This document shows, piece after piece, positions 27,884 through 37,631 of a DNA stretch of 64,000 nucleotides (positions are counted from its first letter, which is position 1; the number at the start of each line of letters is the position of its first letter). The notes beneath the pieces were generated by a model. That model searched no databases. It saw only the letters and a list, made by a program, of their open reading frames with translations, and was not told the origin of the DNA. The stretch spans positions 1 through 64,000 of the forward strand of contig NZ_JANIKQ010000012.1 in NCBI RefSeq assembly GCF_024580525.1. The letters run 5' to 3'. This DNA is from Neisseria dentiae (GTDB lineage: Bacteria; Pseudomonadota; Gammaproteobacteria; Burkholderiales; Neisseriaceae). A program made the translations under genes and the position numbers.

Positions 27884-28621
27884 ATGAAATTGTTCCGCAG
27901 AAAACGCCAAAATACCGCAAGCTCCCCTGCGGTGGAAAAAAGCAAAACCCCTTATAAAGAATCGATTGCGTTTATCCAGTCGGCCAAAGAATTTGAAAAA
28001 TCTGAAATTGAAAACATTAAAAAACGCGAAAAAATCGCTTGGACGGTAGCCTCTGCCGCAGGGCTGGTTACGGTTGCCGCAGTTTTTGCCGTAGCGGCAA
28101 TGCAGCCGCTGGTTCGTGTGGAACCATATATCGTTATGGTCGATACCAAAACCGGCCAAACCAATGTAATTACAACATTGGATCATAAAACCCTTTCCAA
28201 CAATAAGGAAATGAACAAGTTTCTCTTGGAGCTTTATGTTAAGAGTAGGGAAAGCTACGACTGGTACATGATACAGACGACCTACGACACCACCATAGCC
28301 ATGAGTTCTCCGCAAGAGCAGGCTCGGTTTTCCAAGCCTTTTTCAGACGGTATCGGCCCTGACAAGGTATTGGGCGATAAATACCGGGTAAAAGTGGATA
28401 TACAGTCGGTTTCGTTTGTCGGCGATACTGCACAGGTTCGTTTCAGTAAAACCAAACTGCCGGTTAATCCCGCATCAACCGAACAGCCGGTTACCCAACA
28501 TATGATTGCCAGCATTGCATTTCATTATGGCAATCCCCCGATCAAGGAAGATGATCGGGCTAAGAACCGATTAGGTTTTTTTGTCGATTCTTATCAGGTG
28601 GAAGTGGAGAATACACAATGA
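27884..28621 (+). CDS. virB8: VirB8-like assembly protein
   Basis: A 245-residue bitopic inner-membrane protein that nucleates the secretion complex. A cytoplasmic basic N-terminus is followed by one membrane segment (GLVTVAAVFAVAAMQPLV) and a periplasmic VirB8 domain with VEPYIVMVDTKTG and ESYDWYMIQTTYDTT. Its stop overlaps the virB9 start (ATGA), indicating coupled translation. Length and gene order fit the family. Confidence 0.93.
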   Translation: MKLFRRKRQNTASSPAVEKSKTPYKESIAFIQSAKEFEKSEIENIKKREKIAWTVASAAGLVTVAAVFAVAAMQPLVRVEPYIVMVDTKTGQTNVITTLDHKTLSNNKEMNKFLLELYVKSRESYDWYMIQTTYDTTIAMSSPQEQARFSKPFSDGIGPDKVLGDKYRVKVDIQSVSFVGDTAQVRFSKTKLPVNPASTEQPVTQHMIASIAFHYGNPPIKEDDRAKNRLGFFVDSYQVEVENTQ

Positions 28622-29439
28622 TGAAAAATACTCTGTTGATTACCGGCCTTGCTGCCGGTTTTTTGTCGCTGTCAGTTCAGGCTGCGGTGGTGCCGAAAGG
28701 AACGGTGTACGACAAGCGTATCCAGTATGTGAATTACAACCCCGACAACGTGGTAGTGATCCGTTCTAAAGTAGGCCGTGCCGTTATGGTGCAGCTGGCC
28801 GCAGACGAACGTCTGACAGGGGAGAGCAAGGCAATTGTTGCCGGCAACACGGGAGCATGGAAATTGACTGTGTCGGGGAACAATATTTTATTCAAACCCC
28901 AAACGCTTTCTCCTGAAACCAACCTGCTGATTTCTACGAATAAACGCACTTACGCATTTGATTTACGGATGGCTGGTAAAAACCATCCTCCTACCTATAT
29001 TTTGCGCTTCCGTTATCCCGACGAAATCAACAAACAACAGCAAGCGGCTGCCCGTAAACGTATAGAGGCACGCACCCTGAATGACCTCCACCCCGACAAG
29101 AGCCACGGTTTCCGTAATATGGATTATTGGGGCTTTGGTTCGAGATCACTCGCCCCTTCGATGATGTGGGATAACGGCCGTTTTACTTATCTGAAATTTG
29201 ATACTGCACGCGAAATGCCGACGGTGTTCAAAGTGTCTGTCGACGGCACGGAATCAACCGTAAACAGCCATGTGGAAAAAGACACGTTGGTGATACACGG
29301 AACATCCGCACGTTACCATCTTCGTTTGGGTAAAAAAGTATTGGGTGTGGAAAACCGCAGCTTTGACAGTAAAGGCAATTTCAATTACCGCGGCACAACT
29401 GTCCAAGGTTCCGTGCGTATGAAAAAAGAGGGCAAGTAA
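28618..29439 (+). CDS. virB9: VirB9-like outer-membrane core protein
   Basis: A 273-residue secreted protein of the CagX/VirB9 family, forming the outer-membrane core with VirB7 and VirB10. Signal peptide LLITGLAAGFLSLSVQA. Family blocks IQYVNYNPDNVVVI near the N-terminus and FDLRMAGK in the middle are visible. The C-terminal beta-sandwich has WDNGRFTYLKFDTAREMP, a conserved VirB9 motif. Two adjacent ATGs at 28618 and 28621 are both possible starts. Confidence 0.94.
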   Translation: MMKNTLLITGLAAGFLSLSVQAAVVPKGTVYDKRIQYVNYNPDNVVVIRSKVGRAVMVQLAADERLTGESKAIVAGNTGAWKLTVSGNNILFKPQTLSPETNLLISTNKRTYAFDLRMAGKNHPPTYILRFRYPDEINKQQQAAARKRIEARTLNDLHPDKSHGFRNMDYWGFGSRSLAPSMMWDNGRFTYLKFDTAREMPTVFKVSVDGTESTVNSHVEKDTLVIHGTSARYHLRLGKKVLGVENRSFDSKGNFNYRGTTVQGSVRMKKEGK

Positions 29440-30729
29440 ATGAATTTGGATCCGAAACAAGTAAGAAATGCTGACGACAACACACTTAATTCAATCGAGC
29501 CGTCTGAAAACCATTCCCTATCTTCACCACAGGACGGTGATTTCCGTTTCCAAGGTGATTTAAAAGAGCGTGTCGGCGCGCCCGAAGCGGAACGCGGCAT
29601 TCCACAGGATTTGAGTGTACGCAAAGTATCCACAATGACAAAAGTGGCGATGCTGGTTCTCGGCCTGTTTGCTGTGGGGTTGATTTCAGCCGGTGTAGCG
29701 CGTTACGGTTCCGGCTGGTTTAGTAAAAAGCCCAAAGTCGAGCAACAACAGATGGAAACCACCGGCAGCGGTGGCGGCCTTGATTTTACGAAAAGGCAGA
29801 AGGAAACTCTTGCTTCTGCATCTGCACCTGTGGTTGAAACTGTGGCAGCATCCGAAGTGAAGCAGGAAGCCGCATCCGGGGTTGAAACCGCTTCTGCAAT
29901 AACGACCTTGGCTGCGTCGGAACCCCCTCCTGATTTGCGTCTGACGAGCCCGCTAACCTTCGATGATTCGGAAAGCGTGGCTGAAGGTGTTATAGGCAAT
30001 ACTGGCAACGGCGCAGGAGATGCAGTTTCGTCTGACACTTCTTCATTGCCGGGCAGCGGTGAGGAAGGGGAGAAATCTTCCGGCAGTAAACAGCAGGGAT
30101 TGGCTGTGCGTTTAAATCCGACCGTATTTGCCTCGGTCACCGCCCGTCTGCGCGGCAGTTTGGACTTTTTGCTTGGGCGCGGTACCGGTATTCCGTGCGG
30201 TTTACTTACCCGTATCGTAACAACGTATCCTGGCGTTACCAAGTGTCAGGTGTTGGAAGATGTGTATTCGGCCAACGGTAAAGTATTGTTGGTAGAAAAA
30301 GGAACGATTATTCACGGTGAACAACAGTCGGCCTTAACACAAGGGCAAGCTCGGGTATTTGCCGCATGGACTACCATTGAAACGCCCAACGGCGTATCGG
30401 TCAAGATTGACAGTCTCGGCGCGGACCCATTGGGCGGCTCCGGCCATCCCGCCCGTGTAAACAATCACTTTTGGAAGCGCATCGGCGGTGCTGTGATGAT
30501 CAGTATGATTGATGACACCATTAATGCTTACGGTCGCCGCAGCCAAGGTTCTTCCAACGTTTCTTTTGATTCTACTACGGAATCGGCTCAGGATATTGCC
30601 ACCGAAGTTTTGAAAAACACAATCAATATCCCGCCGACAGGGTATGTGAATCAAGGCGAACGCATTATGGTTTATATCGTTCGCGATGTGGATTTCAGCG
30701 GTGTTTACGAACTGGTCAATACCGACTAA
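29440..30729 (+). CDS. virB10: VirB10-like energy-sensing scaffold
   Basis: A 429-residue protein spanning both membranes. The cytoplasmic N-terminus is followed by a single membrane segment (VAMLVLGLFAVGLISAGVA), a long Ser/Glu/Ala-rich periplasmic linker and the TrbI/VirB10 beta-barrel domain from about residue 230. Motifs there include GTGIPCGLLTRIVT and the antenna region with HFWKRIGGAVMISMIDD. The extended low-complexity linker is normal for the family. Start codon directly follows virB9. Confidence 0.95.
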   Translation: MNLDPKQVRNADDNTLNSIEPSENHSLSSPQDGDFRFQGDLKERVGAPEAERGIPQDLSVRKVSTMTKVAMLVLGLFAVGLISAGVARYGSGWFSKKPKVEQQQMETTGSGGGLDFTKRQKETLASASAPVVETVAASEVKQEAASGVETASAITTLAASEPPPDLRLTSPLTFDDSESVAEGVIGNTGNGAGDAVSSDTSSLPGSGEEGEKSSGSKQQGLAVRLNPTVFASVTARLRGSLDFLLGRGTGIPCGLLTRIVTTYPGVTKCQVLEDVYSANGKVLLVEKGTIIHGEQQSALTQGQARVFAAWTTIETPNGVSVKIDSLGADPLGGSGHPARVNNHFWKRIGGAVMISMIDDTINAYGRRSQGSSNVSFDSTTESAQDIATEVLKNTINIPPTGYVNQGERIMVYIVRDVDFSGVYELVNTD

Positions 30730-30777
30730 CCCGATAACCGCCCCGATATGGGGCGGTTTTTATTTTGGTAGGACAAT

Positions 30778-31875
30778 ATGAGTGATTTTAGCAATGATAT
30801 TACCGCCCGCAATCTCTTAGATAAACTGGGCATCACAGAAAAACTGAACCAACCGGGTATTACCGAAGTGCTGATTAACCGTAGCGGAGAAATGTTTACT
30901 GAAAACAGCAGCGGTTTTACCCGCTATGAAAGCGATATTCTGACTTTGGATAATCTCAAGCAATTAGGCAATGTGCTTTGCGTGTTTAACGGAAAAGATT
31001 TGAATTATAAGCAGCCCATCCATTCCGTTACACTTCCCGACGGTGAACGTGGACACATCATGATGCCGCCTTCGTGTGAAGACGGAACAATGGTGTTTGC
31101 ATTTCGCAAACCGTCAAGCAGCCGTTTCGGTCTGGACGACTACATCAATACCGGCCGTCTGAATGCGTTTAACGACGTATCCGCGCATGGCGTACCTGAT
31201 TGTCGTTCGGCTTCGGAAATTGAAATAGACAGCCGTTATGTGCGTGATGTCTGCGACAAAATGAAGCTGCCCTATGATGTAAAACTGGCCGACTGGCAAT
31301 ACCAAATGCTCGAGTATAAGGCCAACGGCAACCTGACCGAATTTTTTCAAACAGCCATTGATAAAAAACTGAATATCTGCATGGTGGGCGGCACGGGTTC
31401 CGGTAAAACTACATTTACCAAAGCTCTTGCCGACCTTATTCCGACCAATGAACGGTTGATTACTATTGAAGATACGCACGAATTAAGTCTCCCCAATCAT
31501 CCCAACCATGCACACCTTTTTTATAAAGAACATATCTCGGCCAAAATGATTGTGGCCGCCTGTATGCGTTTGAAGCCCGACCGTATATTTCTGACCGAGC
31601 TTCGCGGTGATGAAGCATGGGACTACTTATCCGCGCTTAATACAGGACACCCCGGCGGCCTAACATCTGTTCATGCCAACGATGCCCGCTCCGTTCACTA
31701 TCGTATTGCACAATTGGCAATGGAATCTCCGGCAGGCCAAAATATGGATCACTCCTATATATTGAATACTGTTCGTGCCACTATCGATGTGATTTGTTAT
31801 TTTGAAAAAACACGCATGACCGAACTGTATTTCGATCCCGTGGAAAAGTTTTATGCCATGAGCGGCCGTCTGTAA
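30778..31875 (+). CDS. virB11: VirB11-like traffic ATPase
   Basis: A hexameric ATPase at the base of the secretion channel, switching between pilus assembly and DNA transfer. The 365-residue protein has Walker A GGTGSGKTT (204-212), an Asp box TIEDTHEL, Walker B LRGDEAWDYL and a His box GHPGGLTSVHAN. All are standard for VirB11. GGTAGG is near ATG 30778. It follows virB10 after a short hairpin. Confidence 0.95.
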   Translation: MSDFSNDITARNLLDKLGITEKLNQPGITEVLINRSGEMFTENSSGFTRYESDILTLDNLKQLGNVLCVFNGKDLNYKQPIHSVTLPDGERGHIMMPPSCEDGTMVFAFRKPSSSRFGLDDYINTGRLNAFNDVSAHGVPDCRSASEIEIDSRYVRDVCDKMKLPYDVKLADWQYQMLEYKANGNLTEFFQTAIDKKLNICMVGGTGSGKTTFTKALADLIPTNERLITIEDTHELSLPNHPNHAHLFYKEHISAKMIVAACMRLKPDRIFLTELRGDEAWDYLSALNTGHPGGLTSVHANDARSVHYRIAQLAMESPAGQNMDHSYILNTVRATIDVICYFEKTRMTELYFDPVEKFYAMSGRL

Positions 31876-31913
31876 CGGCCGTTTTCTTATATGGATTATT
31901 TGAAGGAGGCATC

Positions 31914-32309
31914 ATGCCGTATATCAACAAAATCGAAATTATGGGCAATTTGGGGGCCGACCCCGAAATCCGTTATATGCCCAACGGCACGGCCACGGTA
32001 AAAATCAACGTGGCCGTTACCGAAAAGTGGACGGACAAATCCACCGGCGAGATAAAGGAACACACGGAGTGGTTCCCTGTGTTGTTGTACAACCATTATG
32101 CGGAGACCGTGTGTAAGTATATGAAGAAAGGCGACTGCATCTTGGTGTATGGCAAACTGCGCAGCCGCCCCTACACCGACAAAACCGGTGCGGCACGAAC
32201 GGTTACCGAGGTTATCTGCAACGAAATGCTGATTATCCGTACCGCCGACTTTGCCAAACAAAGCGGGCCGGAACAAAGTGTGTCCGGCGGCATTTACGGC
32301 ATGATATAA
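31914..32309 (+). CDS. Short single-stranded DNA-binding protein (second SSB)
   Basis: A 131-residue SSB-like OB-fold protein (INKIEIMGNLGADPEIR at the start, WFPVLLYNHYAETV in the middle). It lacks the linker and acidic tip of the element's first SSB, so it may bind single-stranded DNA without recruiting the usual partners. It lies between virB11 and virD4, so it probably acts during transfer. GGAGG precedes ATG 31914. It could also be a conjugation-specific SSB paralog that is exported; untested. Confidence 0.88.
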   Translation: MPYINKIEIMGNLGADPEIRYMPNGTATVKINVAVTEKWTDKSTGEIKEHTEWFPVLLYNHYAETVCKYMKKGDCILVYGKLRSRPYTDKTGAARTVTEVICNEMLIIRTADFAKQSGPEQSVSGGIYGMI

Positions 32310-32384
32310 GGCCGTCCGAATAAACCGGCAAATTGAAAATTCCTTAACCCGCCCTTGTGCGGGCATTTTTTTCGGAGTGTGGAT

Positions 32385-34442
32385 ATGGATAAACGCAAAA
32401 TCGGCATCTCTCTTGCGGCCGCCGGCGTGGTTACCGTCCTGGCGGCTGCGGGCGGGATGTACATCGGCAGCATGATTTACAAAGCGTGGCTGGGGCTGAA
32501 AGCCGAACCTGCCATCGGAATGCTGTGGAAATACTGGCAGCACATCGACCAACTGCCGGAAAACATGATTTTCCCACTCAAAGCGGCGACGGTCGCTGCC
32601 GGTTTGGTGCCGCTGCTGGCATTGGTGATTGTGCTGGTGGCGGTGTTTGCCAAGCCCAAACGCGAGTTACACGGTTCGGCACGGTTTGCGACGCGCCGTG
32701 AGATTGAAAAAACCGGGATATTGGAAGAGAAATTCAGCCCTGACGAAGCCCCCGACCTGCTGATCGGCAAATACGGCTCGGATTATCTGCGTTGGAGCAG
32801 CAAAGAGTTTGTCTATCTTGCCGCGCCCACCCGTTCGGGCAAAGGTGTGGGCATTGTGATTCCCAACTGCCTGCATTACCGTGGCAGCATGGTGGTGTAC
32901 GACCCGAAGATGGAAAACTTTCTGATTACCGCCGGTTTCCGTGCCAAACACGGGCAGGAAGTGTTTCTGTTTAACCCCGGCGGCCGCCTGCCGGAACACG
33001 AACGCAATCCCAACGCCCCCTTGGTCAGCCACCGTTGGAACCCGCTGACTTATGTGCGCCGCAACCCTGTTTACACCTATAAAGACGCGCAAGGCGTGGC
33101 GGCGATTCTGTATCCCGATCCGCCCAATCCAAACGGCAGCACAATGTTTTTTACCGAATCGTCCCGCAAACTTTTTTCAGGGCTGCTAATGTACCTGATC
33201 GAAACCGAGGGCGAGCGCGATTTAAACCTGCCGGAAAACAAAACCACGCTGTCCAACCTGTTCCGCCTGGCTACCCCAAAGAACGGCAAAACATTGGCTG
33301 AATGGATTAAAGAAGAGGTGGAATTGCGAAAACAGCAAGAGCATACGCGCCTGAGTGATAACTGCGTTACGTTGCTGACAGACTTTGCCAACGGAAATGC
33401 CAAGACCGGTGCGGATATTATTTCCACCATGACCGCGCCGTTGAGTATTTTCTTAGACCCGGTGGTGGAAGCGGCCACCAGCGGCGACGATTTCTATTTG
33501 GACGATGTACGCAAAAAACCGATGACTATATATGTGGGGGTGCTGCCTACCGAAACCACCGTGTTTGCCCGCCTAACCAATCTGTTTTTCAGCCTGCTTG
33601 CCAACGTCAACGTCTATCAGGGGCTGCCTGAACACAACCCCGGCATTCTGAAGTACCAATGCCTGATGCTGATGGACGAATTTACCGCCCTCGGCGTGGT
33701 GCCCGCCATCGAGCACGGTGTGGCGTATATGGCCGGTTACAACATGAGGTTGATGATTATCTTCCAAACGCCGTCGCAGGTAGAAAAGCTGTATCAGAAA
33801 ACCGGCATGCGGACGTTCTTTACCAATTTCGGCTGCCAAATCGTCTTTCCGCCACGGGAACAGGCCGATGCGGAAGAGTACAGCAAGCTGATAGGCTATG
33901 AAACGTTCAAGGCCAAATCCACATCGCGCTCCCGCGGCAAAAGCAGTAGCAGCAGCAACAGCATCAGCGACCAAAAACGCGCCGTCATGAACCCTGACGA
34001 GTTGAAAATGATGCCGAAAGAAGACTGCATTATCAGCCTCTCCAGCAGCCGCCCTATTTACGCGCAGAAAATCATCTACTGGCAGGACCCTGCTTTTAAA
34101 GAACGGGCGAACCTGCCGTTACCGTATGTGCCGGTCTTGGATGTCCGCACGCGTAAAAGTGCCGAAAGCAGCGAACCCAAAGCAGCCTACGTTTCTCCCG
34201 AAGACATGGCCTCTTTCCGCTGGCAGGAAGCCGCCAACGCCGACGAACTCGCCCATGCGCTGCTGCGTGCGCTGGTGCCGCCGGGAAGTTCGCCGGACTT
34301 CGTTGCCGAACTGGTGCCGGTGGTGGCGAAAAACTGGGGGGAAGGCAGTCTGCCGGTTATCGCGAAGATATTGAAAGAAACTTCCGATATCGATGTGGCT
34401 GAGGAGGCTGAGGCGGATGATAAAGAGGAAAAAGCCGCTTAA
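32385..34442 (+). CDS. virD4: VirD4-like type IV coupling protein
   Basis: This inner-membrane ATPase links the relaxosome and protein substrates to the channel. The 685-residue protein has two N-terminal membrane segments (from ISLAAAGVVTVLAAAGG, and LVPLLALVIVLVAVF). A TraG/VirD4 domain follows with Walker A APTRSGKG (147-154) and Walker B LMLMDEFTALG. LQ-type core motifs and an acidic C-terminal tail (EEAEADDKEEKAA) are seen; such acidic tails often bind cargo. ATG 32385 has GGAG upstream. Confidence 0.95.
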   Translation: MDKRKIGISLAAAGVVTVLAAAGGMYIGSMIYKAWLGLKAEPAIGMLWKYWQHIDQLPENMIFPLKAATVAAGLVPLLALVIVLVAVFAKPKRELHGSARFATRREIEKTGILEEKFSPDEAPDLLIGKYGSDYLRWSSKEFVYLAAPTRSGKGVGIVIPNCLHYRGSMVVYDPKMENFLITAGFRAKHGQEVFLFNPGGRLPEHERNPNAPLVSHRWNPLTYVRRNPVYTYKDAQGVAAILYPDPPNPNGSTMFFTESSRKLFSGLLMYLIETEGERDLNLPENKTTLSNLFRLATPKNGKTLAEWIKEEVELRKQQEHTRLSDNCVTLLTDFANGNAKTGADIISTMTAPLSIFLDPVVEAATSGDDFYLDDVRKKPMTIYVGVLPTETTVFARLTNLFFSLLANVNVYQGLPEHNPGILKYQCLMLMDEFTALGVVPAIEHGVAYMAGYNMRLMIIFQTPSQVEKLYQKTGMRTFFTNFGCQIVFPPREQADAEEYSKLIGYETFKAKSTSRSRGKSSSSSNSISDQKRAVMNPDELKMMPKEDCIISLSSSRPIYAQKIIYWQDPAFKERANLPLPYVPVLDVRTRKSAESSEPKAAYVSPEDMASFRWQEAANADELAHALLRALVPPGSSPDFVAELVPVVAKNWGEGSLPVIAKILKETSDIDVAEEAEADDKEEKAA

Positions 34443-34528
34443 CTGCGGAAGCATTTCAGACGGCCTTTGCTCTGCAAAGGCTATTTTTATACTTAAAATC
34501 AACTTTTTATTTAAAAGGAATAAACAAT

Positions 34529-34720
34529 ATGGAATCAGTTCTGATGAAGAAATACGGGCATATTGCTACCGACACAATGTCCGTTGTTGTAACGCTTACT
34601 CCTGAACAGCAGGCGGCAATTTTGTTTGCATCCGACTACGGCCTTCGGCAAGTAGATTCACAAACAATCGCCATTCTTGATTCGGTAATGGACAAATTAA
34701 AAGACTATATTCATCCCTAA
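34529..34720 (+). CDS. Small protein of unknown function
   Basis: A 63-residue soluble protein starting at ATG 34529 with AAAGGAA upstream. It lies between virD4 and the Toprim/LPD7 gene, each intergenic carrying uptake-sequence hairpins (about 34455-34490 and 34724-34755). No motif is recognised. Composition is protein-like and the ribosome site is good, so I accept it as a gene. Confidence 0.55.
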   Translation: MESVLMKKYGHIATDTMSVVVTLTPEQQAAILFASDYGLRQVDSQTIAILDSVMDKLKDYIHP

Positions 34721-34723
34721 TTT

Positions 34724-34755
34724 AAGGCCGTCTGAAAATGTTTTCAGACGGCCTC
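34724..34755. terminator. DUS inverted-repeat terminator
   Basis: AAGGCCGTCTGAAAA and TTTTCAGACGGCCTC separated by two bases, between the small gene and the Toprim/LPD7 gene. Confidence 0.8.
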
Positions 34756-34772
34756 TTCTTTTGGAGTAAACC

Positions 34773-37574
34773 ATGAGTGATTACGACGAAATCCGCAACG
34801 CTTTAAGCTATATCGATTCCCATGACCGCGACACATGGATACAGGTCGGTACCGCCCTGAAAGACGAAATGGGCGACGAAGGTTTCAACCTTTGGGACAA
34901 CTGGTCTCAAAGTGCCGACAACTACAATGCCCGCGATGCCAAAACCGCGTGGAAGTCGTTCAAGCCCGGCCGCGTCCATATCTCCACGTTGTTTTATCAT
35001 GCGCGCCGAAACGGTTATACGCCGGCCAAGCCCTACACACCGCCGACACCCGAACAGCGGGCGGCCCGGGCTGCCGAACTGGATGCGCGGCGGCGGGAAG
35101 AAGAGCAGGCACAAGCCGAAGCACAGGCCAAAGCGAAAGAAACGGCACGGGGGATTTGGAACCGCTCCGCCCCCGCCCGCACAGACCATCCCTACCTGGC
35201 TGCCAAAGGCATCACCTCGGCGGCGGCTGTTGCCGGATTGCGGCAGAACAGTTATCGCGGCGACGACAATTTGGTGGTGCCGCTGTATTACGGCGGCGAA
35301 ATCATCAATGTGCAGTCCATCAATCAGGACGGGCATAAGCGTTTCCTGTCCGGCGGGCAGGTTAAAGGCGGTTACGCCGTGGTAGGCAACGCCGAGCAGC
35401 TTTCAGACGGCCTGGTGATTGCAGAGGGCTACGCTACCGCCGCGAGTATCCATCAGGCGACGGGCAAGCCCGTGATTGTGGCGTTTAACGCCGGCAATAT
35501 GGTTACGGTGTCGGAGCGGTTGGCCAAAAACCTGCCCGCCGATGTGCCGGTAATGCTGGCGGTGGATAACGACGCATCGCAAACCGGCATTCAAAAGGCG
35601 CGGCAGGCGGCGGCATTTTTTGGTGGCCGCGCCGTGGCGGTACAGCCCGAATTCACGATGACGCAGATTCAGGCTTATCAGAAAACCAACGGCCTGAACC
35701 TGCCCAGCGACTTCAACGACCTGCATCAACTGGCCGGCATCGATGCCGTGCGCGAACGCATCGAATCGGCATTCAGACGGCCGCAGCCGGCTCCCGAAGC
35801 AGAAACGGAAATCAAACCCGCGCCGGTGCAACCCGCGCACGAAGAAACAGATTGGGCGGCGGTGGCGGCCGAAGAAGCCCGTCTGTCGGGTTACACCGCC
35901 CCGCCCGCAGCCGAGCCGCCGCCCCAAGCCGCCGAAATTCCAGCAGCCCCTTTACAGGAACAGGAGCCTGAAATGCTTACCGAAAACCATACCGCCCCCG
36001 CTCAGGTGCAACCCGATGCCGAACCGGCAAACACTATCGAATACGCGGCCGTGCGCCGCACACGGGAACCCGAACCGTATCAGAGCGTTGACCCCGGTCA
36101 TGTCTTCGGCCACGGGCGGGAACACGGCGGCGGAGACAGCCCCGCAGCCGATGACGGCAAAGCGGCCGCAGCACAGCCGGATAATATTCCCGAACCCGCC
36201 GCCGCGCCGGAAACCGGGCAGCCCGATTGGGCCGCGGCGGCCGGCCACAAAAAGCCCGTTACCGACCTGAACTACCGCATACCGCCCGACAGCATCAAGA
36301 GCCGTTACGTTGTGGCCGATGGCAAATACCTTTCCGCCGCCAACCACACTACCGTGCTGTTTACCGACAGCGGCAAAAAAATCAGCACCGCCAAAACCGA
36401 CGCGCAGACCCTCAACGATATGCTGGAAGTGGCCAAAGAAAAAGGCTGGGACAGCATCAAACTTTCCGGCAGCAAAGAATTCAAGGCCATGATGTATGTG
36501 GCCGCCGAAAGCCAGGGCATCCGCACCAGCGGCTACCGGCCGACACCGGAAGATTTGGCGTTGCTGCAACGGCTGCGGCAGGAGCGGTCGTTAAACGGCA
36601 TCGAGCCGCAACCCGGGCGCGCCCCTGCCGTTACCCCCGAAGCCGAAAAAGTACCGCCCGCGCCCTACCCTGGCGACAAACGGCAAAGGCCGTCTGAAAC
36701 CCGCGCCCAAACCGCCGCCGCTGCCGAACCCGGGGAACGTATCGTCAGCGTGGGCAATGCCCCGTATCAGCACAACCCCAAAAACCAGCCCAGCCCGTTC
36801 ATCGTTTTGGAAAAAGACGGCAAGGAGCGCACCGTTTGGGGCGTGGACTTACCCGACGCGATGGAGCGCAGCGGCGCGGAAATCGGCGACCGTATCTACC
36901 TGCATTCGCTGGGCAAACAGCCGGTGGAAATCGATGTGCCTGTGCGCGACGAAGCGGGCAACTTTACCGGCATGGAGAAAAAAGAAGTCCACCGCAATCT
37001 CTTCAAGATGGAAATTGTGTCGGACCGGCAAAAAGAGCAGCGGCAGGAGCAGGAAACGGTTGCCGTCCAACCCGATACGGTGGCCTTATCCAAAGCCGAT
37101 AGGCTGATGGCACAAAGTTCCACACCGTCGGACGCAGCCATCAACACTTCCCACGTTGCCGATACCCAACAAGGCGTACCGTTGCAGGGTATCGGGCAAG
37201 GGGAAGTTCCTTCGGAAGTGGCGGTGGCTGCCGGGCGTATGAAGGCGGCGGCGCTGGAAACCGGCTTTATTGCCGCAAAAGGCGCGTATATGAACAAAGC
37301 CGCCAAGCTCTCCAAGGCCAACAAACAGCTTTTGGCCTTTCACGAGCGCAACGTGCTGGACACCATACGCGATCTGAAAGGCGATGCCCGGACGCTGGCC
37401 CTGACCAACTACTACGAACATACTGCCAAGCAGATGTCGGGACGCAACCTGCATCTGCCCAAACCGATTCAGATACCGGCGCAGGCCCACGAACAGCCGC
37501 AGGCACCACAGTTACAGCATGGGCAACAGCGGCAGGAGCGGCAACGGCAGCCTGAAGTGGAAATAGACCGTTAA
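34773..37574 (+). CDS. Large polyvalent conjugation protein: PriCT-2, Toprim and LPD7 domains
   Basis: The 933-residue protein probably acts on single-stranded DNA during or after transfer. A PriCT-2-type domain covers residues 5-85 (HDRDTWIQVGTALKDEMG). A Toprim domain spans about 210-330 with E218 in VIAEGYATA and the DND motif in MLAVDNDAS. After a Pro/Ala-rich linker comes an LPD7-like domain near 498-605 (KSRYVVADGKYLSAANH). A further beta-rich block follows around 655-745. The C-terminus (DARTLALTNYYEHTAKQM, ending EVEIDR) shares a module with three other element proteins. It resembles plasmid primases such as TraC and relaxase-linked polyvalent proteins. Start preceded by GGAG. Confidence 0.85.
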   Translation: MSDYDEIRNALSYIDSHDRDTWIQVGTALKDEMGDEGFNLWDNWSQSADNYNARDAKTAWKSFKPGRVHISTLFYHARRNGYTPAKPYTPPTPEQRAARAAELDARRREEEQAQAEAQAKAKETARGIWNRSAPARTDHPYLAAKGITSAAAVAGLRQNSYRGDDNLVVPLYYGGEIINVQSINQDGHKRFLSGGQVKGGYAVVGNAEQLSDGLVIAEGYATAASIHQATGKPVIVAFNAGNMVTVSERLAKNLPADVPVMLAVDNDASQTGIQKARQAAAFFGGRAVAVQPEFTMTQIQAYQKTNGLNLPSDFNDLHQLAGIDAVRERIESAFRRPQPAPEAETEIKPAPVQPAHEETDWAAVAAEEARLSGYTAPPAAEPPPQAAEIPAAPLQEQEPEMLTENHTAPAQVQPDAEPANTIEYAAVRRTREPEPYQSVDPGHVFGHGREHGGGDSPAADDGKAAAAQPDNIPEPAAAPETGQPDWAAAAGHKKPVTDLNYRIPPDSIKSRYVVADGKYLSAANHTTVLFTDSGKKISTAKTDAQTLNDMLEVAKEKGWDSIKLSGSKEFKAMMYVAAESQGIRTSGYRPTPEDLALLQRLRQERSLNGIEPQPGRAPAVTPEAEKVPPAPYPGDKRQRPSETRAQTAAAAEPGERIVSVGNAPYQHNPKNQPSPFIVLEKDGKERTVWGVDLPDAMERSGAEIGDRIYLHSLGKQPVEIDVPVRDEAGNFTGMEKKEVHRNLFKMEIVSDRQKEQRQEQETVAVQPDTVALSKADRLMAQSSTPSDAAINTSHVADTQQGVPLQGIGQGEVPSEVAVAAGRMKAAALETGFIAAKGAYMNKAAKLSKANKQLLAFHERNVLDTIRDLKGDARTLALTNYYEHTAKQMSGRNLHLPKPIQIPAQAHEQPQAPQLQHGQQRQERQRQPEVEIDR

Positions 37575-37580
37575 CCAACC

Positions 37581-37614
37581 AAACAGCCCGGAACCCGAAT
37601 GTTCCGGGCTGTTT
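37581..37614 (+). terminator. Hairpin terminator
   Basis: AAACAGCCCGGAAC and GTTCCGGGCTGTTT around a six-base loop, followed by TCGTT. It separates the Toprim/LPD7 gene from the next accessory gene. Confidence 0.8.
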
Positions 37615-37631
37615 TCGTTCGGGAGTGAGGA

